64,000 bases of DNA from Eutreptiella sp. 'Long Island Sound 2002' (taxonomy: Eukaryota; Euglenozoa; Euglenophyceae; Eutreptiales; Eutreptiaceae), in the NCBI GenBank assembly GCA_964036045.1, contig OZ038379.1, positions 112,290,611 to 112,354,610 of the forward strand. Reading direction: 5' to 3'. The position numbers were made by a program, and so were the translations under genes. The notes beneath the pieces were generated by a model. It was not told where the DNA came from, did not search any database, and worked only from the letters and a program-made list of their open reading frames with translations. Positions 31,370 through 41,657 of this stretch are shown in pieces (position 1 is the stretch's first letter; each line of letters starts with the position of its first letter).

Positions 31370-32110
31370 GTGCCACCCCCCCTATTTCAAGGGTGCTGAG
31401 CGCAGCCGTGGCACTCTCTTGCCTTCAATTGACGACCACGCGTCGCTGTGGGGTCCAGATTGGGTCCAGATTGACAGTTTTTCAGTTCATCAGGGTGAAA
31501 ACCAATTTTTGATGCAAAAAATTGGGCAATCAAAGTGTGTAACCCCCCTATTTTGGGCATCCCGAATTCATTTCTCATACCCGTTTGGACCCACGGGATA
31601 CTGATTCATCACCCCCCCCCGCTGCAGATTCTGCTTTCTGGCTGGAATCAGGCAAAAATCGATTTTTTTGGCAAGAAATTCCATTTTTGTCATATTTCGA
31701 CCCCAGGGGGCCCGTTTCCTTGAAGAACCCCCCCTATTTTGAGGGTGCCCGACACACTGGCGACCCTGTTTTGCCACCAGGTGAGGTCCTGTGGCCTGCA
31801 GAAGGGTGCATCAGGGTGCTGTTTGTCAAATTTCAGCACTATGCGTTTTTCCGGAGGGCTGAAAATGCTCTTTTTGGGAACATTGGCCAGAACTGGCGTC
31901 CAGTACCCCCAAACCCCCTGATTTGAGGGTGCTGAATTCAAATATGATGATCGTTTTGCACCATATTGCGCTGGGATTGCACAATTTTCATTTTTCGGTG
32001 TCCAGAGTGCAGTTTTCCCGCTTGCCATTTTTTTCAAGGTAAAAATGGGAATTTTGGCATACGTCGTCCATCCGGACTCCCAAGCCTCATACCCCCCCTA
32101 TTTTGAGGTT
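31370..32110 (+). repeat. Diverged ~185-bp tandem repeat
   Basis: A block reading CCCCCCTATTTTGAGGGTGC, or a variant, recurs near 31,376, 31,542, 31,728, 31,912 and 32,093. Spacings are about 166, 186, 184 and 181 bp. Each unit also carries a TTTTTC/ATTTTTG-rich middle. The copies are much diverged, which points to an old array. Confidence 0.6.
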
Positions 32111-32343
32111 GCCGGATTCCGCTGTGGCATCCATTGCTCCTCAAATGGCCTCCATTCACGGCTTTCGGCCGATGGGAGCCTGAATTCAGATTCGTGAGGG
32201 AAAAGATAATCTTCTCAACCCTTTTTCATTGACTTCTTGCAAATATTGGGTTGAGATCGACCACGTTCATGACCCCCTGCCATGACGTAGTCTAGGAAGG
32301 GGGTGTAATGAAATCGGGCTTCGGAGGGCAATTTTGATCAAAG

Positions 32344-32502
32344 AATCTCAGAATTTTTTAAAATCTGAGATTTGGAATGCCGGACGCGGCGATCGGAATC
32401 GCCGGGCGCCGTCAGCGGTGGCGTCTCCAAGTTTTGGGGATTTCAAAAGCTTTTTCAATAGGACAGATCTCGATCATTTTTTTATCTCAAAAAGATCGAG
32501 AT
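32344..32502. other. Cluster of three hairpins
   Basis: ATCTCAGA pairs with TCTGAGAT (32,345-32,371), CGGCGAT with ATCGCCG (about 32,387-32,404), and ATCTCGATC with GATCGAGAT (32,467-32,502). Their function is unknown; they may be the subterminal structure of a nested element whose 18-bp inverted end is at 32,293-32,310. Confidence 0.5.
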
Positions 32503-32559
32503 TTGCTAGGGATTCCGACAGGTCCCGGCCGGTTTGGGTCGGAACCGCCTTGGACCAAA

Positions 32560-33927
32560 TTGAGTGTCGAATTCATTGATGAAGCGTCTTCGAACAATAT
32601 GTGTTATGTTGGTCTTGTTGTTGACTTGGTCCATGCCTAATCATTCCGAACTAATGCCGACTCCATTCTCCATGAAAAGGTTCATTCCAAGGTCAACATG
32701 GCCATACATGACTATGATGAGGTAAAGGATGGTTCTCCTCTCCTCATAAGTGATTGAGGCTTGTGAACGCCTCAATTGGGATTCAAGAGAATGCGATGGG
32801 TGTTGCATACCCCAACTACGCCAAAGAATTCATTCCTTGATTTCGATTTTTCAATCCATTTTTATATCTCCAAACCCATGTCGAGTTGGGATAGGCAACT
32901 GATTGTGCATCAACATGGGACTATGCTTGACTCCCATGTATCATGAACCATCCCCACTCTCCTTAGGCTTGGAGATACACTACCAAGCAAATGGACATTT
33001 TCCCCGTTTTGTCCATTGCGCACCATAATGGCAAGGTCATATCTCTTAGTCTTTTAGGAGTTGACACATATGCTTTGCACTACATTAACATTGGATTATG
33101 GGCAACATTTATTGTTGGTAGTTCATTTCAACTCCACTCATGCTTGGTGATCAATTCCAAATAATGTTGTCATTTGGACATAAACTTGAGCCATTTTCAT
33201 TACGATGCATTTGCAAGCATGTATTTGAACTCAAGATATCTCCAAGCCTATAGTGAGTTGAGAGCCGCCTTTCTAGGAGCAATTGCTCCATGTTGCATGT
33301 GCATTGTGTGTGTGTTGTGTCTCCTTCCCCACCCACGGGTATGAAGATATTGAGATTTTTATGATGTCATGTCCAATCAGTTTTTCCATTATATGGTAGT
33401 GATGTACACCCCTCAACCTTTGTCAAGCTCCAATGGTTTGGTGGTGTAAACCGTGTATGGGTCGTGTGCTTTCCCCACTCTCTCCCCATTGATTTCATTC
33501 TCTTATTGTTGTGGATGGCTCTTCATAGGACCTCCATTGTCCACGTTGCATCATGAGGTCGTGAGGTGGTGATCAACTCTACTCAAGTTCATCGAGGTTG
33601 TGAGTTCAAAGTTTAAGGTAACTCAGCACTCAAGGACTCCCAACCCACGACCAACACGTCATTCATTTGCATTGTGCATTTGCCTTGTGTCTTGGGGCTG
33701 AAGGTCTTCGAGGAATCCCCACCCCCATCCACAAGCATAGGGCACATTTTTTTCATAAAACTCTGCAAGAGGTTTTCTTTTTGGTGGTAAAACATTGATC
33801 CTGTGCCCTTGGTTCCTATAAAGGAAAAGTGCTTCCATAAATAGTCAAATATTTTTGGATTGTTTTATTTTTCTGAAATGGGTACCGAGGAAATGATACG
33901 GTCACCACTAACCGTATCCATCCATCC
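32560..33927. other. AT-rich stretch, no gene seen
   Basis: Only short open frames without motifs. I found no tRNA-like fold, transposon end or tandem repeat here. Confidence 0.4.
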
Positions 33928-35705
33928 ATCCAAAAATGCCCCCACTCATTACAGAACCAGGAGAGGTCAGTACCAAGAAGATCTCACAGCAGCGCGGAGG
34001 CAAACGGCGACGTACAGAGGAGCCGACAGTTGGTGGTATGGTAGAAGACTGGATACCTTGAGTGAGTTCCAAGAGACTGAGGAGGAAGTAGCACCTTGAA
34101 GTTTGTTTTCATACTTTTATGCTTCAGCTGTGCGGACCAAGTTGAAAACTTGCAGAACTTCACTTCATTCTGCAGAATCATCATCGGAATTCAGGAATTA
34201 TCCAGCAAAGCACGGTTTAGGGAATGAAAGTGTTCCATACCTTATTTGGTCTCTATTATTCCTCGTGGGAGTTTCGGAGGGACTGCCGGCTTTCTGGGCT
34301 CTGCGTCGCTCGCGTCGCCAGCAAGGTGGGCAGGACAATTTGGAGACCTGAAAGAAAGGAGTTGGAGAATGTCTCAAGGTCAAATATTGAACAGTTGTAG
34401 AAGGCGGATATGACTGGCATAACAGTAAGTTCTGGATTACGACAAGTTCTGGAGGGAGTTTCGTTGGGGGGAGCCAAGTATCGAGGAATCTGGGGTTACT
34501 GAGGTTCCAAAAATCTTTTGGTTAATTCATGGTTGGAAAGTACTTGGAATATTTCTTGGTCCTGGTTTTACTTCACAGCACCTATGGTCAACTTGAAGCC
34601 AAGTTTAAGTAACTACAAGTTGAGTTTTGGGGTTTGGAAGGGAGTTATTCCCAGGGCAGCAGCCTGACTTGAACTAGTGGTCTACATGTTGAGGTGAACA
34701 CGTAACGCCACGCGTTAGAAGTCTGGACGCGCCGTTGTACACGTGCAGCGAGGAGCTGAGACCTCATGCCAGGCTGATTCATGTGGCTGGATTGGGGCAT
34801 CCTGGTACATTTATGATGTGGGATCTGGAGCTCAAGTTCATATGCTGGAGTTTCATGTCTGGGAGTGCAGGCCCCCAGCGACACCTACCACCACCTGACA
34901 GCTGAGGTACTGGCCTGATATCTATGTTGCCTACTTCACTGAATTTATGGCTTAATTACTGTGTTCATCTGCCCAGATTGATTGGATTTGTTGATATTGA
35001 TTGGGTCAAGCGTCTGGATCAGAGGTGGATTTCTGACTACTTCGACCAGGAATGTCGTTCAGGACTACCAGAGCGTACGAAGACGACACTGGAGTATCCA
35101 GATACCATTTGAAGGACTCATCTTGGTCTACAATTCCTCATTTTTGATGGGTTCTACTCCCAATTTTTAGTAAGATTGGACCCCATTGACGCCAGATTGA
35201 GGTGATATCTGTTGGTCACTTGGAGCATGGGAGTCATTCTTGGACGACTCCTTCACACACAGCGTGTATTCAGGCTGAGAGGGGTGCTAAAAGCCCATGA
35301 ATGAGCAACAATTTCCCAAAAACATTGGTTTCATATGGAGCAATGGTATTAATCTTTATTGGAGTTTGGTTGGGACATTGGAAGAAATTTTGGCCATGGA
35401 GCTTGATCCTTCCAAAATGGAGGAAAGACACTTAATGGCTTACCTTCAATACAAAAGATGGTTTATCCATTATATTATATGCCATGAGTTACTGTTTGCC
35501 ATTGCATTGTTTCTTCTTTGAACACTATTTGTAATATAGCACAACATGGGTGTTGGCCTTTGCTTTATCTATTTTTCTTGGCTAGTCTCATGGAGATTGA
35601 GCTGTACAGTAATCTGCATTTTTGTTCAACACATGGTCGTTTCACAGAATAAGAATATCATTCTTAAACTCAGCATCAAATTCCGCATCTATATAGTGGT
35701 CAAAG
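33928..35705. other. 3' noncoding part of element 1
   Basis: It begins with a 26-bp exact copy of 29,414-29,439. Only short open frames occur (for example 33,937-34,053, starting MPPLIT, and 35,297-35,521), none with a motif. No clear polypurine tract is visible just before the right LTR, where the sequence reads AGTGGTCAAAG. Confidence 0.4.
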
Positions 35706-36309
35706 GACTATTTCATTTTTTTGACCATTTTTGCCCCGTGAGCGCGCCGCTTCCACTATGCGTGATTCATACTGAGTTCTGAGGTCATCAGGGAAGTTCC
35801 TACTGAGTTCTGCAGACATGAATTTCTTATTTCCTGAGCTACAGAAAATATCTGGAAGACAATTAAGGTTATTTTCTATCCTTTTTTATCATGGAGAATC
35901 CATTTTTCTTTCGTCTGTTTTAATATCCTTGCAGGAGGCCTGATTTCTGAGATATGCCATTTGTTCCCTGATCTGAAGTTACTATTCACTGTTGTTGCCA
36001 TTTCCAGAGTGCAGACTGAAGACGCTTACAAATCCTGAGTGGTTCTGAAGCATACATGCATGCATACAAGCAAGCACAAGGCTGAACATCACCCATTGTT
36101 TGTCTGTTCATTGTGCAGCCCCATCAAGTTCTTTATTGGTTTTATTGATCCCATTTCTGCTCGTCTTGGAGTCTTGGTCTGGTTTTTTTTTTTTCATCGA
36201 AATCTTTGAGTACCCGAAATTGAGCAGGAACAAACACCAAAGCGAGTGCAACCAGAGGATACTGAGACTATTCAAATAGAGAAACAAGATGCAAAGCCGG
36301 AATTTAACA
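35706..36309 (+). repeat. 3' LTR of element 1
   Basis: This is the direct repeat of 20,864-21,440 and ends in TTTAACA. It keeps the 22 bp missing from the 5' copy. It is followed at once by minus-strand coding remnants of element 3. Confidence 0.85.
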
Positions 36310-36670
36310 ATGGCAGTTTGCAGAAGATTACATCCTTTGGAATTCGGTTCAAGGCATTGGCCTCAACTTTCGCGTATTGGTTCCCCGTAGGGTGGAACAC
36401 TGAATCTGCGAAGTATTCATAGATGCGGATGCGAAGCTTGGTGGCCAACTCACCAAGGAGCTCACCAGGAGCTTCGGGCACTGACCTAACACTACGTTCT
36501 CTGTCCTGAGACAAAGCGGTAGGGGGCGCCAAGTCGGAACTAATGAGCGGTATGGGCCTTCCGAGTATGGGATCCACCTTGGTGCGCCAGTGAGAAACCT
36601 TTCCGCACGACTGTTCGTGCTTATCAAGCGACGAGCCATGCTTGGTTACCTCGGCCAAGGAGCGAACCAT
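36310..36670 (-). pseudogene. pol: Element 3 pol: segment just before RT
   Basis: Read on the minus strand, the text ELATKLRIRIYEYFADSVF followed by HPTG resembles the stretch that leads into RT in element 2 (RARLKQKYGDTFFSGKP, about 59,898-59,945). The frame is truncated by the right LTR of element 1 before any RT catalytic motif. Confidence 0.45.
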
Positions 36671-36836
36671 TCAAGCAGGTGGATCAGTTCTCGCCTTGAG
36701 GTCTGGTCCTGTGGGTGTACCCTTGTCGGAAACCACACCCTGATCATCAGACTCGCAGATTTGGGTGAGTTTCGCTGAGGCCTGCCTGAAACTGGTCCGG
36801 GGCCTAGCTGCAACTCACTGATTTTATAGCGGGCAT

Positions 36837-37424
36837 TCATTTCCTCAAATTAGAGCTCGACCAAGGGTTCCGGCATCCCGGCGCGAGGTTAGAACTTGGC
36901 CGACGACAATGCATAATTTGTTCTTTGTGGGACCTCAGGGTCCCAATAACCTCGTCGAACCCTTCCTCAGAGTCCAGATTATACCTCGGATGGTGCATCC
37001 AGTCGGTACGATTCACGCCTTCCTGTTGGTCACCAAAGCAGTCGAAGGTAATGGCCCGATGCTGAGTATCCGACTCCTGCATATGTTGCCCCCCATGGAC
37101 ATCCTGAAAAATTGGTTCATCACGGGAAAGGTCCCACCAATCGACGGTAACTTCCCCTAATAACCAGAACCAAGTTTCCTTGGTTCTGACCGGGACAATT
37201 ATTACTCCCCTTGTGCCATCCCATCGGCATTTTTTGACTGAGCTGGCAATCTTGAACTCTTTGGGATGCAGAAACAACGTGTGGTCACTCCAGGGTACAA
37301 AATAACACATGGGGCGACTGTTTTGGTCACGGGTCAGCATTCGCATACATTTTTTCTCCTGTCGCCTACTGGAGGTGGACAATGGATTCGGTTTGGAAGC
37401 ATGGTCTCCCTGAAACTTGGGCAA
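36837..37424 (-). pseudogene. Element 3 pol: Dam-methyltransferase-like domain, motif degenerate
   Basis: This open frame of 195 codons aligns by eye with the domain at 59,148-59,450. Here it reads TLFLHPKEFKIASSVKKCRW, then GVIIVPVR and WFWLLGEVTVDWWDL; element 2 reads WIHCPRWDIPTAVAKI, VLVVP and HWVVSLTNMTLNKVVLP. Both end with a (F/Y)QD-x2-G block. The catalytic-type motif is HPKEF (about 37,254-37,268) rather than NPPW, so a functional methyltransferase is unlikely. It is placed, as in the other elements, between protease and RT. Confidence 0.55.
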
Positions 37425-38695
37425 GGGTTTGAGCTCCGGCCGAAACTCTTCCCCGGCTCAATCGCGGAGCATTTTATCCCAATGGGGGGTGAAGATTAGT
37501 GATGGGAATGAGACATTTCTTGCCCAAATGAAATGAGCGATTTTTTTTTCTCGTTTCATTTTTTTCGATATGTCTTGACATAATTGATGTGACCAAAAAA
37601 CAACGAGGCATTGTTGATGTTATCTCAAGGCAACGATGAGTGCAATTCCTATGATGAATGGTACCCGTTGAATACACATTTTGGCCAATACGGCAATACG
37701 AAGTTAGAATTCTGTTTTGTGTTTTTGTATTTTGAAAAAACGGGGTCGGTCGGTCGGTGTGACTCCAACCAAAAAGACTTTGCCGTGGCATGTGCACCGC
37801 CTTACCTTTGCAACTACATTGCATCCCTTGGTGATTAAACACTCTTTTGGCCATGTTCCAACGGTCCATCTGCTGCCCACATTGCATCTTTTACGATGAA
37901 CCATACTTTGACCCACACTTTGCAATGCACTCTGCTATTCAATGTGCACCTCTTTTTTGTTGTTGCTTGCATGACACAAAGACACATTGAACTACCTTCC
38001 CGAAGTCCAAAAGCTGCAGACCGGGTTGATGTGAGGGTCACCTACCTATAGCCACCTGCACACCTCAGTGGGTCTAAAAACCTGTTAAATGCTCATGGCA
38101 CAAAACCTGAAGTGCTCATGGCACGGAAAAATGATAGTATGAAAATACTAAAACAAAACCTCTGTCTTTTCAAAACAAAAGCAGGTAAACAAAAGAAAAG
38201 ACACTCCGCTCACAAGCAGGCAGGTGCACAGCAAAACAAACTTAGTCGGCCGAAGCAGGTACGCTTTTGTACCGGGGTCTCTGCAAGTTTGGTAGGGGTA
38301 ATTTGCCCGATTTACCTACTTTTTTCTACCACAAAATTTGACTACCCAGTTTTTTGGCCCAACTACCCACAAAAATGCGTGATTTTCCTCCAAAAAAGCT
38401 CTCACAATTTTTGCCATTTTAGCCAAGTTTCTCTAAAATGCACCCCATTTTGGGGGGTTCTCGAACTAGAGAACCTTGTTTTTTGTTGTTCTCCCCTGCA
38501 TGCTTTTTTCTCCGGCCTCAAAAATTTACTTTGTACGCCTCTTGTTTCCAAAATGCTGCAAAATGACACCATTTTCCTATTCGTATTGCGAGGCCTCGCA
38601 ATACGAGACATGCAACAACGCAATTGACTGCAATTACACACAGCTTCAGAGCACTCAGAAACAAGCAAAAACAGAATGCAGAGTATCAATACATT

Positions 38696-38778
38696 CTGTG
38701 CTGTGCTGTGCTGTGCTATTCTGTGCTGTGCTCTGCTGTGCTGTGCTGTGCTGTGCTGTGCTGTGCCATGCTGTGCCA
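38696..38778 (+). repeat. (CTGTG)n pentanucleotide microsatellite
   Basis: Nearly uninterrupted CTGTG repeats with a few substitutions (CTATT, CTCTG, CCATG), inside the hAT-like element. Confidence 0.9.
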
Positions 38779-39232
38779 TAAATGCATGCTTGGTGCCATG
38801 CTGCCATGCTGCTTGGTGCCATAAATGTGCACGTAAGTGCTCTGCATCCAGCGTAAGCAAAGTAGCGCCAAAGGCCGCCACAAGGTGGTATACTTGACAA
38901 CCAGACAAGCCTGGTCTTGACATGCATCACTGGGCATATCAGCCCACAAACAAAAGGAAGGCAAGCCCATTCCTCAGCGCCACAGGAGAAGGCGCATACA
39001 ACGCTTATATCAACCAAAACTGGCTTCGTTGGAAGACTCAGTTTGCACATGCATCAAATCTAAATTCCTGTCCTAGTTGGCCTGCGGCTGGGACATGTCC
39101 TCCGAGAGCGCAAGGAGGGTCTTGGCAGCTTGCTGTGGGCGCACTTGTCTGCCGCCACACTTGCCCAGCTGTCGCGTGGGCCCAGGGGTGGATTTGCATG
39201 AGCTGGGTGTCTCAATCCCAGCCACAGCGCAA

Positions 39233-39601
39233 TCAGCGGCGGCGCACTGTGAGTAGGGGGGTGTCTCTTTGCTGCGCAGCACCTTGGGCGCACTCGGTAG
39301 CACCATTCTGAGTGTCCCCTTGCAGCGCAGCACCTTGGGTGCACTCGTTAGCGACATTCTGAGTGTCTCCTTGCAGCGCAGCACGTTTATCGCACTCGTT
39401 AGCGCCATTCTGAGTGCCTCCTCGCAGCGCAGCAGCCATACCCAAGGTGTCGGCAGCTTGCAGCAACGGGTCGACTTTGCTGTGTAACGCACGTTGTGAA
39501 CTGGCGATGTCGTCCAGCTTCTGCACCGCGCATGCTGCTTCAGTCCTGTGAGGCACAAAGAGCGAACGAATGAAACTCACCAACAGCCTGTGGTCAGTCA
39601 A
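39233..39601 (-). pseudogene. Open frame with four 17-residue repeats
   Basis: A 122-codon minus-strand frame inside the hAT-like element. The amino-terminal half has normal composition and may be helical (contains KLDDIASSQRALHSKVDPLL). The carboxyl half is built from 17-residue repeats of the type ALQGDTQNxANECxQGA, encoded by the 51-bp tandem repeat at 39,270-39,440. Because 51 is a multiple of three, all copies share one frame. It may be a captured host gene fragment; no family is recognised. Confidence 0.35.
39270..39440. repeat. 51-bp tandem repeat, about 3.3 copies
   Basis: TGCAGCGCAG (or a variant) recurs at 39,270, 39,321, 39,372 and 39,423, exactly 51 bp apart. Other shared words are CGCACTCGTTAGC and CATTCTGAGTG. 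Confidence 0.85.
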
Positions 39602-39986
39602 ATGACACAGGAAAACTCAAATGACAGTCACAGCCACCCAGAACAATCCAAGGACACTCTGTGAGGCCCTGATCCATTACACACAGCGGTTCCGACTACC
39701 GAACACTTGGTCATCTCTGCGAGCTCCTTCCATCCGCGACGTACACACATCTCTCACTGGTCGGGTTTGGAGACGGCGACCGCGGCATTACTACGGTATC
39801 AGTGTTCTCAGAACTGGATCCAGATCCCCCCCTCCCCCAGGAATGCTGACTCGACTGTCGTCCTTCGAAAAAAATTGTCGGGACATCAATGTGGCTGTAC
39901 AATTCAAAAAAAACACTCCAAGGACACTCATGGCACTCACCCACACTCAAGTAGTGGACACAGGACTCACGAACAGTCAATGGGCA

Positions 39987-40036
39987 AGCAGCAGCAGCAC
40001 CAGCAGCAGGAGCAGCAGCAGCAGCAGCAGCAGCAG
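39987..40036 (+). repeat. (CAG)n trinucleotide repeat
   Basis: About 16 CAG-type triplets with single interruptions by CAC, AGG and GAG, in the right half of the hAT-like element. It is not within a convincing gene. Confidence 0.9.
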
Positions 40037-41070
40037 AGGCGGCAAGCAGCTGCTGCGGGGGGCGGCGACGGCAAACATTCTGCTCGTCTGCAGGTCTTGA
40101 CGGTTTTTTTTCCTCTTCTTCTGATTTTGCGGATCTTCTCTCTGCTCTCTTTCGTCTCCTCCTCGTGCTCTCCTGTTATTTTTCTCTTTCTTCTTCACGC
40201 CCAACACTGACAGAGAGAGCAGCATCGAATTTGAAGGCAGCAGGACTGCTACACCTTTGCAATTTTTTTCAGATGAAAAGGAGACAAATGACATAACAAA
40301 AAGCACACCTTTTCCCGTAAATCTTCGTTATTCAGTATCCAGCGCAGTGAACGGGATGTGTGCGCTTTTCGACGGATTCTGCCGGGGGATTTTTGGTAGG
40401 GTCGGTCGGCAAACGCAAAACAGAATTCTAACTTCGCATGGCCTACCTCCTCCAAAGAACCTTATCACGTACAACAAATCATTGTTAACACCATTTGTAT
40501 CATGGTTCGCTTTAGTATTCATTATATGATATGAAGTCGGAGGCTTCCGCATTTCTAAATACCAATGCTACTCACTGATGAAATGCTTTTGCCAGGATGT
40601 CATTCAACAAACACTTTCATCAACAACAACCCCTTTGCTCAATGCTTTGCGTTACTCTTCATGATGTTGTATCAGGCCGGGGCCTTGTGCACGTTTTAAA
40701 AGCTGTAGGCAATAACAACAACCATCCAAAAGCCTATAGGAAATACAACAATGCAAATACCCCAACACCATACTGTCAAAAACACAAGGAGTGCTTGAGG
40801 GAGCTGATTGTTGAGCCTGAAGCATCGCAGTGTGATTGATTTGGATGCCAGTTTCTCATTTTCTCAAAAAACAGGGTGTTTTTCATGAAATGAGCGATTT
40901 TTTTTTCTCGTTTCATATGAAATGAGGGATTATTCTTTCTGGTATCACTTTCTTCGAGATTTTTTAATCCCATTCCCATCACTAGTTAAGATACAAGATT
41001 CCTAGGTGGATCTGACATATCTGGATCCCCCCTTGCGGTTGCGAATCCTCAGGAACTTTTTCTTAGCGCT

Positions 41071-41433
41071 TCAGGCTGGTTTCCTGGAAACAATATGGGC
41101 TTGATTGCCCTGGACGGCCATATTTTTACCATGGTCAAAAACTGGTGACCGAATGAGGGTGTCACCGGGTAGATCCTTGGACTCATCCCGTGTATCCACC
41201 TCCATATCCGGGGGGTGGTCTTGAGGTACCCGCCGCTGGCGGTTTAGTGGGTCTGGACCCACATAATCAACCAACATCTCCATGCAGCCCTCAGAATCAC
41301 ACAAATAGCCGAAGCTCCCCATGAATCCCAGGGGTGGGTCGAAATCCAACGACCGTCTGTCGCTGGATCCATCCGAAGAGGGATCGTTGCCATCTTCTGT
41401 CTTGGCGTCATGTTCCTCTGGATAGTCCAGCAC
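41071..41433 (-). pseudogene. Element 3 pol: acidic linker after protease
   Basis: A 120-codon minus-strand frame, rich in Asp, Glu, Ser and Pro, lies between the protease remnant and the transposon insertion. Elements 1 and 2 also have acidic linkers near the protease and methyltransferase-like domains. It has no catalytic motif and lies in a different frame from the protease above, implying a frameshift. Confidence 0.4.
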
Positions 41434-41657
41434 TGCGGCTATGTCTATGTAGCAGTCCCAAGCCTTTTCTCCCCCTCAACGGGTACTTGGCTCTGGGGTC
41501 ACCATGACTGCGTCAGACGTGGGATCCCTCTTGGGGTGTGGCCCACTCTGGTCCGCATCATCACTGTTTATACCCAGATCCTGACTCTGTAAATGGGGTG
41601 TATTTGACACCTCACGGACCTCAAAATGGGGCTGCATTCAGTCACCTGAACCTGATC

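Larger units (their letters stand above)
20864..36309 (+). mobile_element. Element 1: Ty3/Gypsy chromovirus-type LTR retrotransposon, decayed
   Basis: The element is bounded by two direct LTRs of about 577 and 604 bp, 14.8 kb apart. Inside, in order: primer-binding site, gag with a CCHC knuckle, aspartic protease, methyltransferase-like domain, RT, RNase H, integrase with a D-D-E triad, and a chromodomain. The order RT-RNase H-integrase defines Ty3/Gypsy and the terminal chromodomain defines chromoviruses. It is inactive: several stops and frameshifts interrupt pol, and a catalytic RT aspartate is replaced. The segment between the end of pol (28,790) and the right LTR is 6.9 kb, far longer than usual, and holds nested repeats. 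The two flanks share no obvious target duplication. Confidence 0.9.
37497..40984. mobile_element. hAT-like DNA transposon, probably non-autonomous
   Basis: The left end TAGTGATGGGAATGAGA and the reverse complement of the right end, TAGTGATGGGAATGGGA, form a 17-bp terminal inverted repeat with one mismatch. Flanking it are GTGAAGAT (37,489-37,496) and GTTAAGAT (40,985-40,992), an 8-bp target duplication with one mismatch. An 8-bp duplication and a TAG-G-GATGGG-type end are typical of hAT elements. A second, subterminal 21-bp perfect inverted repeat lies at 37,699-37,719 and 40,416-40,436. I see no transposase frame in its 3.5 kb. The interior holds microsatellites, a 51-bp tandem repeat and a CAG run. 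Confidence 0.8.

Noticed and set aside
33860-34099. Open frame of 79 codons near the 26-bp repeat as a gene
   Set aside because: Short, no motif, and the alternative frame starting MPPLIT at 33,937 is equally open; neither is supported.
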